DNA from: Sistotremastrum niveocremeum HHB9708
Lineage: Eukaryota > Basidiomycota > Agaricomycetes > Sistotremastrales > Sistotremastraceae
DNA length: 64,000 bases
Assembly: GCA_001630475.1 (NCBI GenBank)
Contig: KV419411.1
Coordinates: forward strand, 406,010-470,009
Direction of reading: 5' to 3'
Part shown: piece by piece, positions 24,401 through 37,048 of the stretch
How the letters are laid out: every line of letters begins with the position of its first letter
How positions within the stretch are numbered: position 1 is the first letter of the stretch
Program-made: the position numbers and the translations under genes
The notes under the pieces: generated by a model
Databases searched by the model: none
The model's input: only the letters and a program-made list of their open reading frames with translations
What the model was told of the DNA's origin: nothing

Positions 24401-26047
24401 TCTTAGGTGCCAACGCTACTCATACTGATACCTGTTCAGGTGCAAGATGTCGGGAACGCTTCAAATGCACCCGCAGTTGATCATTGACTTCCAATTCGAG
24501 CTTGACTTCGGCACCATCTTCCAGTTCATCGTTCACGCTGGTCCGATGAGCGAGTTGTCAGAAGGCGCTTCGGACGTAACTCAACACGACTCGTACCAAC
24601 TCACCGCCGAATTCCATTCCGAGCTTCGCGATCACGTCTCCGAGCAAATTAGCCAGATGTTCAAAGACGTGGAGAAGAAAGCTCAGGAAGCCGCGGACGA
24701 AGAGAAAGCCGAATTGGAGCAAAAACGATTAGCGTGGGAAGCAGAGGTGGATGCGAAACAGAAAGAGCTCGACGAGCTGATGGCGGTCTGGACGAAGAAG
24801 AACGATGAGACGCATGCCAAGCTTGATCAGACTATGGCTGATTACCTTGCTAAGATCGCCGAATTGCAAGGCGCCCTCGACACGGCGGCCGCTAAGCTGA
24901 AGGCTGGCATTGCGGAGAAGCAAGCGTCTCTATCTGCTGCTAATGCCGATCGGGAAGCGAAGATGCGCGATGAGGAGAACAGTCTGCGAGCGAAAAGAGT
25001 AGAGTGGGATGCTAAGCTTCAGGATGCACATCAGAAGCTCGATACCGCTACCAATGCCTTGCATTCAGGCTTCGGAGATGTCGAGTACGTCACATTGATT
25101 TCTCTATGCTCCCCCGCTCATCCATTCCTTCAGGCACGACGTCGATGTAGCTCGCCAGAAAGTCGACTCCCTGCAAAATTCCATTAATGACATCAACAAC
25201 CACATCTCGAATGCGGAGAACGCTCACTGGTGGGATCTTGCCGCTAAGGCGTCTCTGCCTGGACTTTTCGCCGAGAAGCTATGTATCGAAGCTGCGAAAG
25301 GCATCGCGGACGGCGTACTTGCTGTTGCTCATGCTATCCTTGTGGGAGAAGAATATGCAGCCTGCAAAGTCGGCTTGGAAGCTGCCGGCAAATTCCTCGA
25401 TTTGGTTCAAGCTGGAGCCGATACCGCACTCAATGAAGCAGAGGCTGCTCTCGAGAAACTCGACCAGCTGACTAATGCGCTCGTCGCAGGTGTTCAAGCT
25501 GCTCTCACCGAAGTTGGCGAATTGGGACAGGCCTTGATCGATGATGCGTCGGTTGCATTATCTATGTACAAGAGGGCTAGCGTGGCTCTCTTCCGAGAAG
25601 CACAAGCTGCTGTCGATGCTCTTGAGGCTTGTACGGAATGGCTTGTGTACACTGCTGCGAAAGCTTCTCTGGCGACTCTCAAAGCTGCTGGATCCGGGCT
25701 TTACGTCGCTAAGGAAGCTGTGGTGACCGTGGTCGAAGATGCTGAGCAGTTGGGCATGGAGGTTGCGAGTTGGATGCTTCAAAATCTGACGGAACTCATC
25801 AACATTACGGACATCAATCTTAATGCTCAAGTCGGCAAGGACGTTGGGGGCCTCGTATTTGATGCTGTTGTTAAGGGCACCGCTGGAGGTGAACACCAAT
25901 TCTCGATAGAGGTGAAGTTTGACACCTCGAAAATTATGGAATTCTTGAAGGCTTTGTTCGATGAGTAAGTTCACTCGTTCCGGTGCATGATTCCCAACTA
26001 ACACGAACTATAGAATTGTCGCTTGGGTTAAAAAGACTTTGATGTAG
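21431..26047 (+). CDS. Y1: very large unrecognised protein with beta-rich body, coiled coil and helical C-terminus
   Basis: Ten exons (21431..21895, 21946..22422, 22479..23241, 23292..23813, 23866..23957, 24021..24118, 24172..24387, 24440..25084, 25134..25964, 26014..26047) give 1380 residues. Residues 1-880 are rich in alternating hydrophobic/polar strands, with recurring LFG units (IELFGISGFKADFY, VRLFGIKADATLEI, IKLFGLECKMSGTL). Residues about 940-1090 form a highly charged coiled coil (VEKKAQEAADEEKAELEQKR). Residues 1093-1370 are Ala-rich helices with small-residue spacing, ending in a short Trp/Lys tail (IVAWVKKTLM). No signal peptide is seen. I recognise no family. The layout (strand-rich body, coiled coil, amphipathic helices) would suit a membrane- or lipid-interacting protein, but that is inference. 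Paired head-to-head with X2. Confidence 0.85.
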
Positions 26048-27188
26048 GCCGTTTAGGCCACTGGACTGCCTAGTCGTTTGACAGGCTCGCTTCCCCTGCA
26101 TATATTTATCATTATTCTTGTCATCACCCCTTCGCACTTGCATTCTAGCACCGCAGCACTGTATATATACGTAGTAGCCGTTTGGATGGTGCCATTCTCC
26201 ATATGTCGGAGTGTGAATTAATTCTGTGCCACTTTCTCAGCCATCTTCTGGACATCGTCGCCGACCACTCCGTTTTGGCACCAACCTTTATGCAAGCTTA
26301 TGACGACTTGGCCATGCGTGCACAAGCTTAGTTTACGAGGACGTCGAACGCTTCCTCCTCGCCATCAGCCGCGGAAGAGCTTAATCTGCCTGAATATGGC
26401 TAACTCAGAGTCAGACGCTATCTGATCCTTTGGAACGATATAGATGATCTATTTTCTTGACTGTGGAACTACTTCCTTATGCGACCAAACCACTGCAATG
26501 CACAGAATTGGCATTATTTACTCCAACTTTTCCCAAAGGCTACTGAACCGAACATCGGCAAAGGCTCTGACAGCCTTTGACAGGGAAGGCTTCGTACATG
26601 TAAATCTGGCTAAGCCTCTTCGTGGGCCTCCACCTGACGCGCCTGACGTCCACCCTGCAAGCATGCGACTTTGATTCCACTTAGGCTCTTTGTATTCTAT
26701 GACGTCTAGTTTGGTTCGCTGAACTACATCCCTTACTTAAGGCTCACGATCCGATATCTTTGGCGCTTACATCTAGGCTACACTATACTCAGCTTCGGCC
26801 GTTCATTGTTCATGTCTTGCGAGGTGTTTGTGCCAATGATAGTGATGCCATCAATGGATAGCCTTGATGTCCTTCACATGCGTATGCCGAGGGCTTGAGG
26901 AGCAAAACTCTTGCCACCCCAGGAAGTTCTGCATGGAGCGCACCGGAAGAACTGGGAAACATCCAATGGGGAATACCTTGTATGGGCTCGGCTACTCAAA
27001 AGCATAATTCGATTGCTCCTCTCTATGCTCGCACAGCTAGGCTTCCCTGTCAAACAAATGCACTCCCTTCGTGGCTTCGAGGACGATGACGAAAAAATGA
27101 CAGTGTAATTCCTTTGGCTATGAGCTCATCCTGCTCCATCGCGGCTCACGCCATGTTGATTGATTCATCCAATACAGAGCGATTTCTC
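26048..27188. other. Spacer between Y1 and Z
   Basis: About 1.1 kb with no gene I can support. A 65-codon frame at 26911-27108 has an ordinary composition but no recognisable motif and no convincing splice partners. It could be a gene remnant. Confidence 0.4.
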
Positions 27189-27195
27189 TATAAAG
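27189..27195 (+). promoter_or_regulatory. TATA box of Z
   Basis: tataaag about 80 bases before the Z start, in a good position for a fungal core promoter. Confidence 0.5.
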
Positions 27196-27270
27196 TCTGC
27201 GCCAGTTCGTTGATTATTTCCTCAGAAACAGAGACGATTCTTCCCTTGCCTCCAACACAATTCTATCGCC

Positions 27271-28433
27271 ATGCTCCCCAAACAATATCCCATCAAAGTC
27301 GAAGGCCGCATCTATTGGGACCTTGTCTTCTTCTACAATAATAAAGGAAACTCAGGTAAGATAACCTCCGTCACTGTGTGCAATTGTCGACACTCATTCT
27401 TCAACTCCAGGCACTATCACTCATGAAATCGAGACTGAAATCATCAAGTCTTACAATGTCAAAACGTTCCGCGAGGATATCTCCAAGGTCACGCGCAACG
27501 AACTCGAGAAAATCGGCGTCGAGGCAGAGGCTTCTGCATCCTATGGACCGGTCTCGGCCAAAATAGCGGCAAGCTACGAGAACTCCAAGGAGATCAACGA
27601 TTTATTCGAAACGACTACCAGAACCGAAAAGGAAACTGATACGGTGACCAAGACTACTATCCGCAAGAAATGTACGTCGACTCGCTTTTCATAACTTCTC
27701 ATCAAATGATTGAACCCTAGTCTCTAGTCGAAGTAGGACCCGAGAGTCAGCTCAGTCTGTACCAGAAGTGCTTCTCGTCGCCTGGGATCCAAGTCAAGTT
27801 TGAGACTCTGACAACGGACGTTGAACTTGGCAAGGAAGTTATCAAAGTGCCCATCGACGTCGTCGTTCAGCCTATTGAATACATCCAAGACATCCAGGTT
27901 CGTACCAGATAGAGTTGCGATTAACACTTGTTTACATCAGTTTTCCAGGTCATCTTCGGGAGCAGTGTTACCGATGCACCAGACGATCGCGTCAGAGATA
28001 TTACTAAAAACAGTGATGATGTCAATTGGTTTGGCGATGGCGCGTAAGTATATTTTCCCTTACTTTTGGCGTTTGCTCATCGCCCTATAGATACTACGCC
28101 TGGTTGGTCCCCGTATACACATCAGACCCGGACAAGGCAGCCACTGCGTTCAACGTCGCCATCGAAGGAACTCCTAGGGAAGGCAACAGGGACCTCGCTA
28201 AAGGTTCTCCTAGAGCTCATCGGTACCTCGACCCAGAACACGACACGCGCAATCCTCAGAAAATAGGCGAACTTGCGCTCTATAGATGCACGAACATTCC
28301 AGGATTCCCCGTTCCAGACCAAACCAAGTCCTTGGGATACGAAGGAAGCACGAAAAATATCAACGAGGGGAGACAGATTATGATGTTCGATTTGGAACTC
28401 TTTCTGATCTGGAAACCCAAACGCGCATTTTAG
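27271..28433 (+). CDS. Z: small beta-rich protein, possibly crystal-toxin-like
   Basis: Five exons (27271..27355, 27411..27671, 27728..27897, 27949..28043, 28091..28433) give 317 residues, with no signal peptide. The N-terminal half has VEGRIYWDLVFFYNN, a Thr/Lys/Glu stretch (TTTRTEKETDTVTKTTIRKK), then VGPESQLSLYQKCF. The C-terminal half has VNWFGDGAYYAWLVPVYTSD and ends MMFDLELFLIWKPKRAF. The pattern recalls a group of agaric proteins annotated as insecticidal-crystal-toxin-like, but I am recalling that from memory and could not test it; another beta-sandwich or pore-forming fold is possible. The frame is open and splice sites are good, so the gene looks whole. It lies between Y1 and X3. 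Confidence 0.75.
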
Positions 28434-28867
28434 TGCAGATTTTGGTGCTTGATCTCTATAGTAGCTGTACTGCAAAATGTATTGTGTAATTGTCTCAATG
28501 TGAGATTATTGTGATGGCAGCTAGGTCTCACGAAACTTGATGTGCGACAAGATTCACGCGCAAGATCTCAGATTGCGACGCATACGTCTACACTGCTTGC
28601 TGAGTTCGATTGTAGGAACCCCGAAAACGATTTGAGAGCACTCTTCGAGTGGTTCTATATATGTTGCGGCTATCTGGAGCAGTCATGATTCGCACGTTTA
28701 CTCCCTGGCGCCTCCGAAAGTCTTGAGGAGGCAAGGTATTGAGTCGACCCGTCTACTCGTACGTACGTCAAGTATTCAAATATTCAGATCCATTTGACTG
28801 ATGAAACTATAGCTACGACTCGGCGTATGGATTTGATTCACAGATTGCCACAACCTTTCTGCCTCGC
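28434..28867. other. Convergent spacer between Z and X3
   Basis: 3' flanks of two converging genes. No coding frame or repeat was noticed. Confidence 0.4.
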
Positions 28868-31627
28868 CTAATCGTCCGCGGCGGCATCCCGCTTCTCTTC
28901 TTGCTCATCGGTCTCTTGTGAGACGTCCCAAGGGTAAATCAGTTTCTCGACCAGTTTGTCAAGATGATATTCCAACAAGTTCGGCATCAGACGCTCAAAC
29001 GGCCAAAAGCGGAGCTTATAATTGAAGTCGCAACGCTAACGAGAAATTGAGCGAAAGATCGAAGAAAAATATGTCGAGCCTACACATGTTTTCTTGCTCC
29101 CGCCGCCCAATTGTGTCCATCTCCGCCCAGTTCCCACAATCCTGTAGCACAGTATCGGTGCAAGCCAAGTGTACTTGAGTGGTTTGATCCAGTCTGTATC
29201 ATCGGTATATTCGATGGATGTGGTAACTTGAACCGTGTTCTTAGTTCTTCGTGCCAACCGTTTGACGAAGGATTCCGCCCTATCGTAGAGGAAGTGTGTC
29301 GGATAATGTAAGAGGAAGGAGCGCCAGAGTCTTGAGATCGTACCTGATCATTGCAGTGTTTACTTCAGCTGTACCCCAAACCATATTCCTGACGGTTTGC
29401 GGTGTGCCTGTCTTCCCCATTTTGAGCCTCCCAAAGGAGAAAGCGGACCGGTGAAGCCACTGTCATACAAGAATAATCAACAGGGTGACACAAAGAATCG
29501 AAACACATCAAGGAACTCACTTCGACGTCTCCATCACCCTCGATGCCTTCTTGTTCCGCCACCTCTTCGCCAAGCATTGTTTCCGCCACCTAGGAAAAAT
29601 TTAAGCCTCAACAAATAAATAGGCAACCTGAGGTAATATTGAACACGTACCCAGACTGCAGATTTTCCCATGACGGCATCCTGCCCTGGCTTCCTCTCTC
29701 GATTGCGAGCCGCGGCAAGTTTGTTCGTCGAGATTTCCGTCTCTGTGAGCTATCCAACAGATTAGCAGCTTCCAGTGAACGAAAGAATGAATACGACACA
29801 TTTTTATTTTTGCCCTTTGACCCCTGCTCCGGATCAGGTTTTTTGAGTCCCGCGTTCGCGATTGTGATCAGAGATGGTGCATTCTTTGTGCCCTCCAAAG
29901 GGAACGGAACATCGTCTTTTTGTAGGATTTTCGAGGCGTTCAGACCCCGTAGATAATTGAGGTCTGTTTGTTTGACGTAGGTTTCAAAGAGACCGAACGG
30001 ATGGGCACCGATCTGGAAGAGCGCTTGATTCTGATTCCAGAATTTGTATGTTTTCTCGTATGCCTCGCAATTCATGTTGAAGTTGTCGAATCGACTCTTC
30101 TGTGCCGCAGTATTGAAACAACCTACGAATAGTGGCTTCCAGCCTTTGGCGGTGAGAGGCGGGAAACACTTGAAATATAGGGTGACCTGACGCTTTGCTT
30201 TCTTCCCGTTGTCGGCGGCTGGGTTCCAGTAGCGAAAGACCATCCCACCCTCTTCAGCAGGAAGAAATTGAGCCTGGTTCGCGAGATCTTTGTCCTTCAG
30301 TCAGAACATAAACAAATATCAGTCAGAAATTGCACTTACCGCAGTATCTCTGAAATTGAATTTCCTGGCCGTGGAGATCATCGGGGTCTTGCGGGGTCAG
30401 AAAGCCTTTCCACCTAGCCTGATCCCAGTTTACCTCAAGACCGTCTGCATCCCACATTGGGAAAGGCTGACAAAAAACTCCGCCGTTCACCGTATTCCAG
30501 TCTGACTGGTACTGCACGGTAGCACCCTTTCCGAGGCGCTTTTGTAGGTCGGTATACCGTATGAAGACCCTTCCTATGTTGGGAGTAGAGCCTGTGAATA
30601 CGAATAATGGATAGTCTTGCTGCTTCGAGCCCTTTTTGCTCGTGAGGACATTTCCTTGGTCATCGCACGCACGGTACGGAATGACTTTGAAAGTACATTC
30701 TTCAAATATGACGGGTGCATTTGCCTAAAAATATAATCGGTATGTTGTTCCGGAAGATTTATGAGCCTTACCGTAGTTTCATCAATGATAATGGTCAGAA
30801 TCCCTTTCCTCTGAGGTTGAGAAACGAGATTTGGTGATGGTGCCACCGCTTCGATTTCAGGTACCTTCTCGTCGGCTGCAATGAAACCACCTATTCGAAA
30901 GTCAAAATTAAGTACGCATTAGAGAACAAAACAGATCTAACGAACCTCCTATGTCTGCCGAGTTAACTGCCACTTCGGTTTTAAAAAATTGAAGCAACCA
31001 TTTATCCGCCTCGGCTTTAGTGATCTTATTCGTATCATTGAATTTCATCGCCTTTGCATCGTTTGCTGCAGTACTACGACGTCGCATTCCAGCTGATACG
31101 GGGTCCGGTTTGGCGTTTCCGTCCACCACGTAGTTGTAGAGGTATCTGACCGGTCCCTTTTTCTCGCCGCCTTGCTTCTCTGAAAATGCGTGATCAGAGA
31201 TGTGTGAACACCAAGGGAGAGAACATACGCTGTTGCTTGCTGAGATCCTTAACCTTTGTTCTGCCCACCTTGCCGTCGGCCTGGCCTAGCTTTTTAGGAT
31301 CTTTCACTGTGTCTCTTGACCTCTTCGCGGTAGCTATCCATATTGGTTGAGAACGAGCTGAAAACGTTTAAGGTAGTTACGAATACGCACTAGGCACTGA
31401 TTTATCTCTACGGCGTTTCGGCTTGTCTTCTTCAATCTCCATACGACCACTTGGCTGGTTATGCTGTCGAAGCGCGTGAATAAGTGGTCCGGCGGAGAAG
31501 ATGTTGGCGATGACCATACCATTAGAGTTAGTTGTTATAATGAAAGGCGCAAATGGGGAAGATCAAACATCAACATCGAGTCGCGATTATGGAGAAAACG
31601 ACTAACCTTCTTGGGAGTTTTATTCAT
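28868..31627 (-). CDS. X3: unrecognised protein, diverged paralogue
   Basis: Same motif order as X1 and X2 but clearly older: start MNKTPKK, QPFPMWDADG, TPQDPDDL, FLPAEEGGMVFRYWNPAADN, IGAHPFGLFETYV, ISTNKLAAARNRERKPGQD, EGDGDVEWLHRSAFSFGRLK, TPQTVRNMVWGTAEVNTAMIR, WPFERLMPNLLEYHLD and KLIYPWDV. The N-terminal part has the least similarity and carries a KGPVRYLYNYVV segment. The central 19-residue block is identical in all three copies while the flanks have diverged, marking it as the functional core. Divergent from Y2 across about 0.77 kb. A cataaaag word near 31733-31742 (minus) is a possible TATA element. Confidence 0.7.
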
Positions 31628-32395
31628 TGTGCTGAAAGTAGCCGCACGAAGCTAGTGTTGACTCGAAGATTCCTGAGATAGATGGGAGGGGCGGTTCGAG
31701 GCGCTCCTATGTCAGCCATCGCGTCTCGTATGTGCTTTTATGCTGACTGAAGAAGGTCTCGGTCTTAGTTCCGTGCTCTCACATTTTTGCAAAGTCCGTT
31801 TGCCGCGCAGCTAATGTTTCATGAACTTGAAGTTCCTGGAGTTTCAAGTGTTTCATATGGGTGCCTTGAAATCATGCGTGAAGTATGGAATAGTTGCTTC
31901 TGTGAGAGCGGAAGAAGAAATTTTGCGCGTCGGTGTTAGCAGTCGGGTTCCTGTCCGTTGTTTCGACCGACGTACACAGAAGCAGCTTTGAAGTCCGAGT
32001 TTCCGAACTCGGGAATCAAGACTTGTTGCCGACTGTTTGGTTCCTGACCGGCTTGCTCCTCGACGTACCATGGACACACATCCGCCCTGCTGTACCTTGC
32101 GTTCTTTACGCAGACAGGAGGCTCAGAACCGGAAAGCATACAAGTCCGTTGCTACTACTCGTATTCCCGTATCCCTTTCAATTTCTGGAACGCTACGAAT
32201 ATTCGACGACACCGGGGCCACAATCCATCCAAGGGCATCCATTGTACGCATCCTGGCCGAAGAGGCACAGCACCAAGATGTTCTCGAGGTTCCCCCTGAG
32301 GTTCCTGGTGCTTAGATGACTGGCGGTGCCTTGACAGTGAGTACATATCTCTTAAGGATCGGTTGCAGGTTCCCACTGTCTGCGCAGACTCCTCA
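31628..32395. promoter_or_regulatory. X3/Y2 divergent spacer
   Basis: Lies between the starts of X3 and Y2, as the X2/Y1 spacer does, but I see no clear alignment with that spacer. A 128-codon plus-strand frame (31933-32319) lacks features and is probably chance. Confidence 0.4.
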
Positions 32396-35300
32396 ATGGA
32401 TCCATCCGCAACTGCTGAACCGTCTTTGACGCAAGCCTCTGACGCCGCTCATATAACCTCCCCCTCTGTCAACCCACACCCTGATCACGTAGCATGGAGT
32501 GCAGTTGCGAACGGCGACGATACGACAACGGTCCACGGCGCGACCATCTCTTCTCCTAGCATCACCTTCCAACCTCCCGATCGCATTCTCTCTAAACTTC
32601 GTACTCAACCGACTGATGATGAGAGATCCAAAGCTCCAGATGCGACCTCTGAGCATCCACCTCCCGATGGTTTTATCCTGAATGGAACCATCGAACTGTT
32701 TGGCATCTCCGGCCTGAAGGCAGACTTTTACAGCCATCATGGTCCCGTTTCGGCTGCTGTGGATCTCACTGACGGGACTATCCCCATCTACCAAACTGCT
32801 CTGCTCGACAAAGACCTCCGTCTCTCTACCATCTTTCCGGAGTTCTCAGGGACGGACTTCAACGTTTTCAACTTCAAGGAGACAACGTTTACTTATCAGG
32901 TGGGTATCATATACAACTCTTCATGAATTGAAGCTCACTATTGTCCAGAATATTCCAGTCGACAGGACCAAAGATGTCGGACTCACCATCGAAGCCGTTA
33001 TCGTCTTTGATTCGTCGTATGGCAAATTACACGACGTCTTATCCAAGTTCCTCGGGGTGGCAGATCCCACCCTTCGCGTGGGTTGCACTCTCGGAATTGA
33101 CGCCGATTGGCACGAACCTCTTCAATTGTCGAGCTTTGCTGTTGAGGGTGTCTTCCCATCCATCAATCCACCACCTCTCAACGGCCTCACCTTCACAAGT
33201 ATTGGTGCTCGTTTGATTGGATTTCACTGCGTCAATTACTCCCCTGCCCAAACCTCTACGAAAGAATACGGATATGCCCTGTTCGGAACCCTGAATTTGA
33301 GCATCCCAGGTTCAGCGACACCCCTCGCGCTCTCGTACGATATCAGCGAAATGGGAGAGACACTCACCCTCTCGGCCGAACTCGATACGGCCTGGGAAAA
33401 CGCTTTTGGAGTCAAATCTTTGACGGTATGTCTTCGGAGATTCATTGTACACTACCTCTTACTCACGGACTTTGTGTTCCAGCTTCAAGAAGTCTCTCTC
33501 AGTGTTGAACTGAATTATGAAGTGTCAAACAAGGAACTGACCTTTGATATTTCCGCCGTCATCGATGCCGGAGATACCAGCGTATATCTCGAAGGCTCCT
33601 TGTCCACGAACGGGGACTTCTATCTCACGGCCACCGTAGATGATCTGGGTCTCTCCGGCATCAACGATTTATTCTTCCATCTTTTCGGCGAGGATCTAAC
33701 CGCCCCGGATGTTGATATATATATTGGAGAAGCGACTATCACTATCTCTAAGGACAAAGGTTTCAGCCTCCAAATTCATGATCTACAGATTGGAGAGCAC
33801 ACCTCTGATGACGCCTCTGTGTCATTCGGATCCAAAGGAGCAGTCCTTAAGGCATCCCTCACCGATGACGTCCTTAAGTTTGGCGAGCTACAAGTCACCA
33901 AGGCTTACGCCCAAGTCTCATTCGGTCGATTTGAGGCAGAAGCGAAAGCTGACGTTCTTCTCGGCGGCGAGTTTGAGTGGGAGGGATACATCTTTGATGT
34001 GGGCGTCCATGTGTACACGCCGAAAGATGGAAAAGACACCCTCGAATATACGATCTACGGACAGTTCTCACGCACTTCTGATGGCACCTCGTTGTCGTCG
34101 TCTTTCCCTCTCTCAACCCTGGTCTCGGTTCTGAAAGGGAATTCCTTGGGCGACATCGTTATCGAGAATGTAGCTCTGATCATCGCCTCATGTGATGATC
34201 CGGAATTTGGAGCGTTGAATCACTCTGGATACCCTGTTCTCAAAGGTGAATGCGTCTGTTCCATGACATGTCATGATCTCACTTAGACTTACTATTTATT
34301 ACAGGTATACAAGTGTGTGCAGAGCTAGGTGCCATAGATGCATTCACCAAAATAACGGGCGGTCAGCATTTTGACCTGATCCTTCGCGCAGCCTGGTCGA
34401 AGGAACGCGGCTTCGATTTGGACATCTGTCTTCACGCAGATACCATTCTCCATCTCGGACATGGCGTCACAACGGACCCCATCGCATTCGGAATTGACTT
34501 ATCAGAACCACCCTCCCTAATCATCTCCACCGGCGCCATAATCCCTGTAGAGAAGCAGGTGGAACCACTTCACTTCACACTTGAGATGGAGTTTAACGAA
34601 ATCGAAGCGTCAGCTACAGGGCAATTGAAGGCTGCCAATGGCTGGAAGAATCCCTTTGGGTTGTCCGAAGATATTACGGCTGGCCCTAATTTGGCGCTTA
34701 AAGTTGGGATTATCTACGAAACGTTCCTTGAGCAAGGTCCTAGTGAACTTGGTTTTGTTGGAGGCTTTTTGATTGGGAAGACGGGAGGCCAGTTGGCCTT
34801 CCAAGCTAGCGACATTCCATCACGTAAGGCTTCATCGCTTTCTCCCATTCTTTCGCTCACTTGGGCAACAGAGGAGTTCCTTTATATCGAAGTCACAAAT
34901 CTGGATCTTCAGAATCTCACCGACTTTGCCAATACAATCGCACCACGTCTCCATTTACCGCAGGTCAGTTGGTCGATTATCTTTTGCACATCCGTATCTC
35001 ATTTGATAGTGAAATGTATACAGCCCCCGAACGTGATGGAATTTGAAGACGTCAAGGCATACGTCTGCTCCACAGGAGTCACCATCGGTACTCTAGTCTA
35101 TCCTCCCGGATTCTCCTTCTCGTAAGTTGATTGATCGACAATCTGACAAAGACTAATAGCGACGATTCAGTGCGAGAGTGAAGCTGTTCGGCATCAAAGC
35201 TGATGCTGCCCTTGAGATTGGCAATGGCGGATTTCATTGCTCAGGTGGCATCGATCCGTTCAGCCTTGCGGGAGGAGCAATTCAGGTCACGGGTTACAAG

Positions 35301-37048
35301 ACCGATCGAGCGTCTTACGACCTCGAATTCACGAAGGACAAATTGGGAGGTACTGTCGACGGTGTCATCAAGCTCTTTGGACTAGAGTACGTCTTATTCT
35401 GCTTGTGTGTATGCGCTTCTCATAGCTGTCCAGATGCAAGATGTCGGGGACGCTTCAAATGCATCCTCAGCTTATCATAGATTTCCAGATCGAGCTGGAC
35501 TTTGGCAGCATCTTCCAGTTCATCGTTCATGCCGGTCCAATGTCTGAGCTGTCCGAAGGCGCTTCGGACGTAACCCAACACGACGCATATCAGCTCACCG
35601 CCGAATTCCATTCCGAGCTTCGCGATCATGTCTCCGAGCAAATAGGCCAGATGTTCAAAGACATGGAGAAGAAAGCTCAGGAGGCCGCGGACGAAGAGAA
35701 AGCTGAATTGGAGAAGAAGCGAAAGGCGTGGGAAGCTGAGGTGGATGCGAAACAGAAGGAGCTCGACGATGCGACGATAGTCTGGACGAAAAAGAACGAG
35801 GAGACCCACGCCAAATTTGATCAAACGATGGCTGCTTATCTGGCCAAAATCGCAGAGCTTCAGGGTGCACTCGATGCTGCAAGCGCAAAGTTGAAGGCGG
35901 CTATTGCAGAGAAGCAAGCAGCGCTATCCGCTGGTAACGCCAGTAGGGAAGCGAAGCTACGCGACGAGGAGAACAGTCTCCGAGCGACCAGAACAGAGTG
36001 GAATAATAAGCTGCAGGACGCACACCAGAAGCTGGATAAAGCTACTCATGATCTGCAGTCGGGCTTCGGAAACGTTGAGTGCGTCTTGTCATCTGCTTGC
36101 TCTTCCGCAATCCAACTAAATATATCTTGTTAGACATGACGTCGACATGGCCACTCAGAAAGTCGATTCTCTGCAAAACTTCATTAACGAAATCAACAAT
36201 CATATCTCGAATGCGGAAAACGCGCACTGGTGGGACCTCGCTGCCAAGGCTTCTCTGCCAGGCCTTTTCGCCGAAAAACTTGGCCTCGAGGCTGCTAAAG
36301 GCATTGCGGACGGTGTACTTGCAGTCGCTCATGCTGTTCTTGTAGGAGCCCAGTATGCGGCGTGCAAAGGTGGCTTGGAATTGGCCTCGAAATTCCTCGA
36401 TGTCGTCCAAGCCGGCGCCGACACCGCCATTCATGACGCAGAAGCCGCTTTAGAGGAAGCCAATCGTTTCACCAACACATTGGTCGCCGGTCTCCAAGCG
36501 GCCCTCGCGGAAGCTGGTAAATTGGGCCAAGTCGCAATCGATGAAGCGTCCACTGCGCTGACAGCATACAAGGCAGCCAGCGTAGCTATCATCCGAGACG
36601 CGCAAACTGCTGTGGATGTCCTCAACACTTGCAGCGAATGGCTAGTATGCACCACTGCCAAAACCTCCCTAACGGCCATCAAGGCAGCCGGATCAGGCCT
36701 TTACGAAGTCACCGAAGTTGCGGTTGCGGTGGTCGAAGACGCCGAGCAGTTGGGAATGGAGGTCTCGAGCTGGATGCTTCAGCATATGACGGAGTTAATC
36801 AACATCACGGATATCAATTTAACGGCTCAAGTTGGCAAGGGAGTCGACGGGCTCGTTTTCGATGCAGTCGTGAAGGGCACTGCTGGAGGCGAACATCAGT
36901 TCTCGTTGGAAGTGAAATTTGATAGCTCAAAGATTGGCGAATTCCTGAAAGCTTTGTTCGATAAGTAAGTCGTTGCTATCCGGGTGCACGAACATAGATT
37001 GACTCGTGCTACAGGATTATCGCTTGGATCAAAGCGACCTTGATGTAG
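32396..37048 (+). CDS. Y2: very large unrecognised protein, paralogue of Y1
   Basis: Ten exons (32396..32899, 32949..33425, 33483..34245, 34305..34823, 34872..34963, 35024..35121, 35171..35386, 35434..36078, 36134..36964, 37015..37048) give 1392 residues. Eight exon lengths equal those of Y1 (477, 763, 92, 98, 216, 645, 831, 34) and all phases match. Only exon 1 (a 13-residue N-terminal difference) and exon 4 (one codon) vary. Strongest identity is in the coiled coil and in GGFHCSGGIDPFSLAGGA. The N-terminus adds a Ser/Ala/Pro leader (MDPSATAEPSLTQ) before NPHPDHVAW; a Met at 32363 is in frame further upstream. No signal peptide. Paired head-to-head with X3. Function unknown. Confidence 0.85.

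Noticed and set aside
31933-32319. 128-codon frame between X3 and Y2
   Set aside because: No motif, overlaps other frames of similar size, and lies where two promoters are expected.
28868-37048. X or Y as viral or retroelement proteins
   Set aside because: Multi-intron structure with conserved phases, no polymerase, protease, capsid or terminal repeats; they look like host genes.
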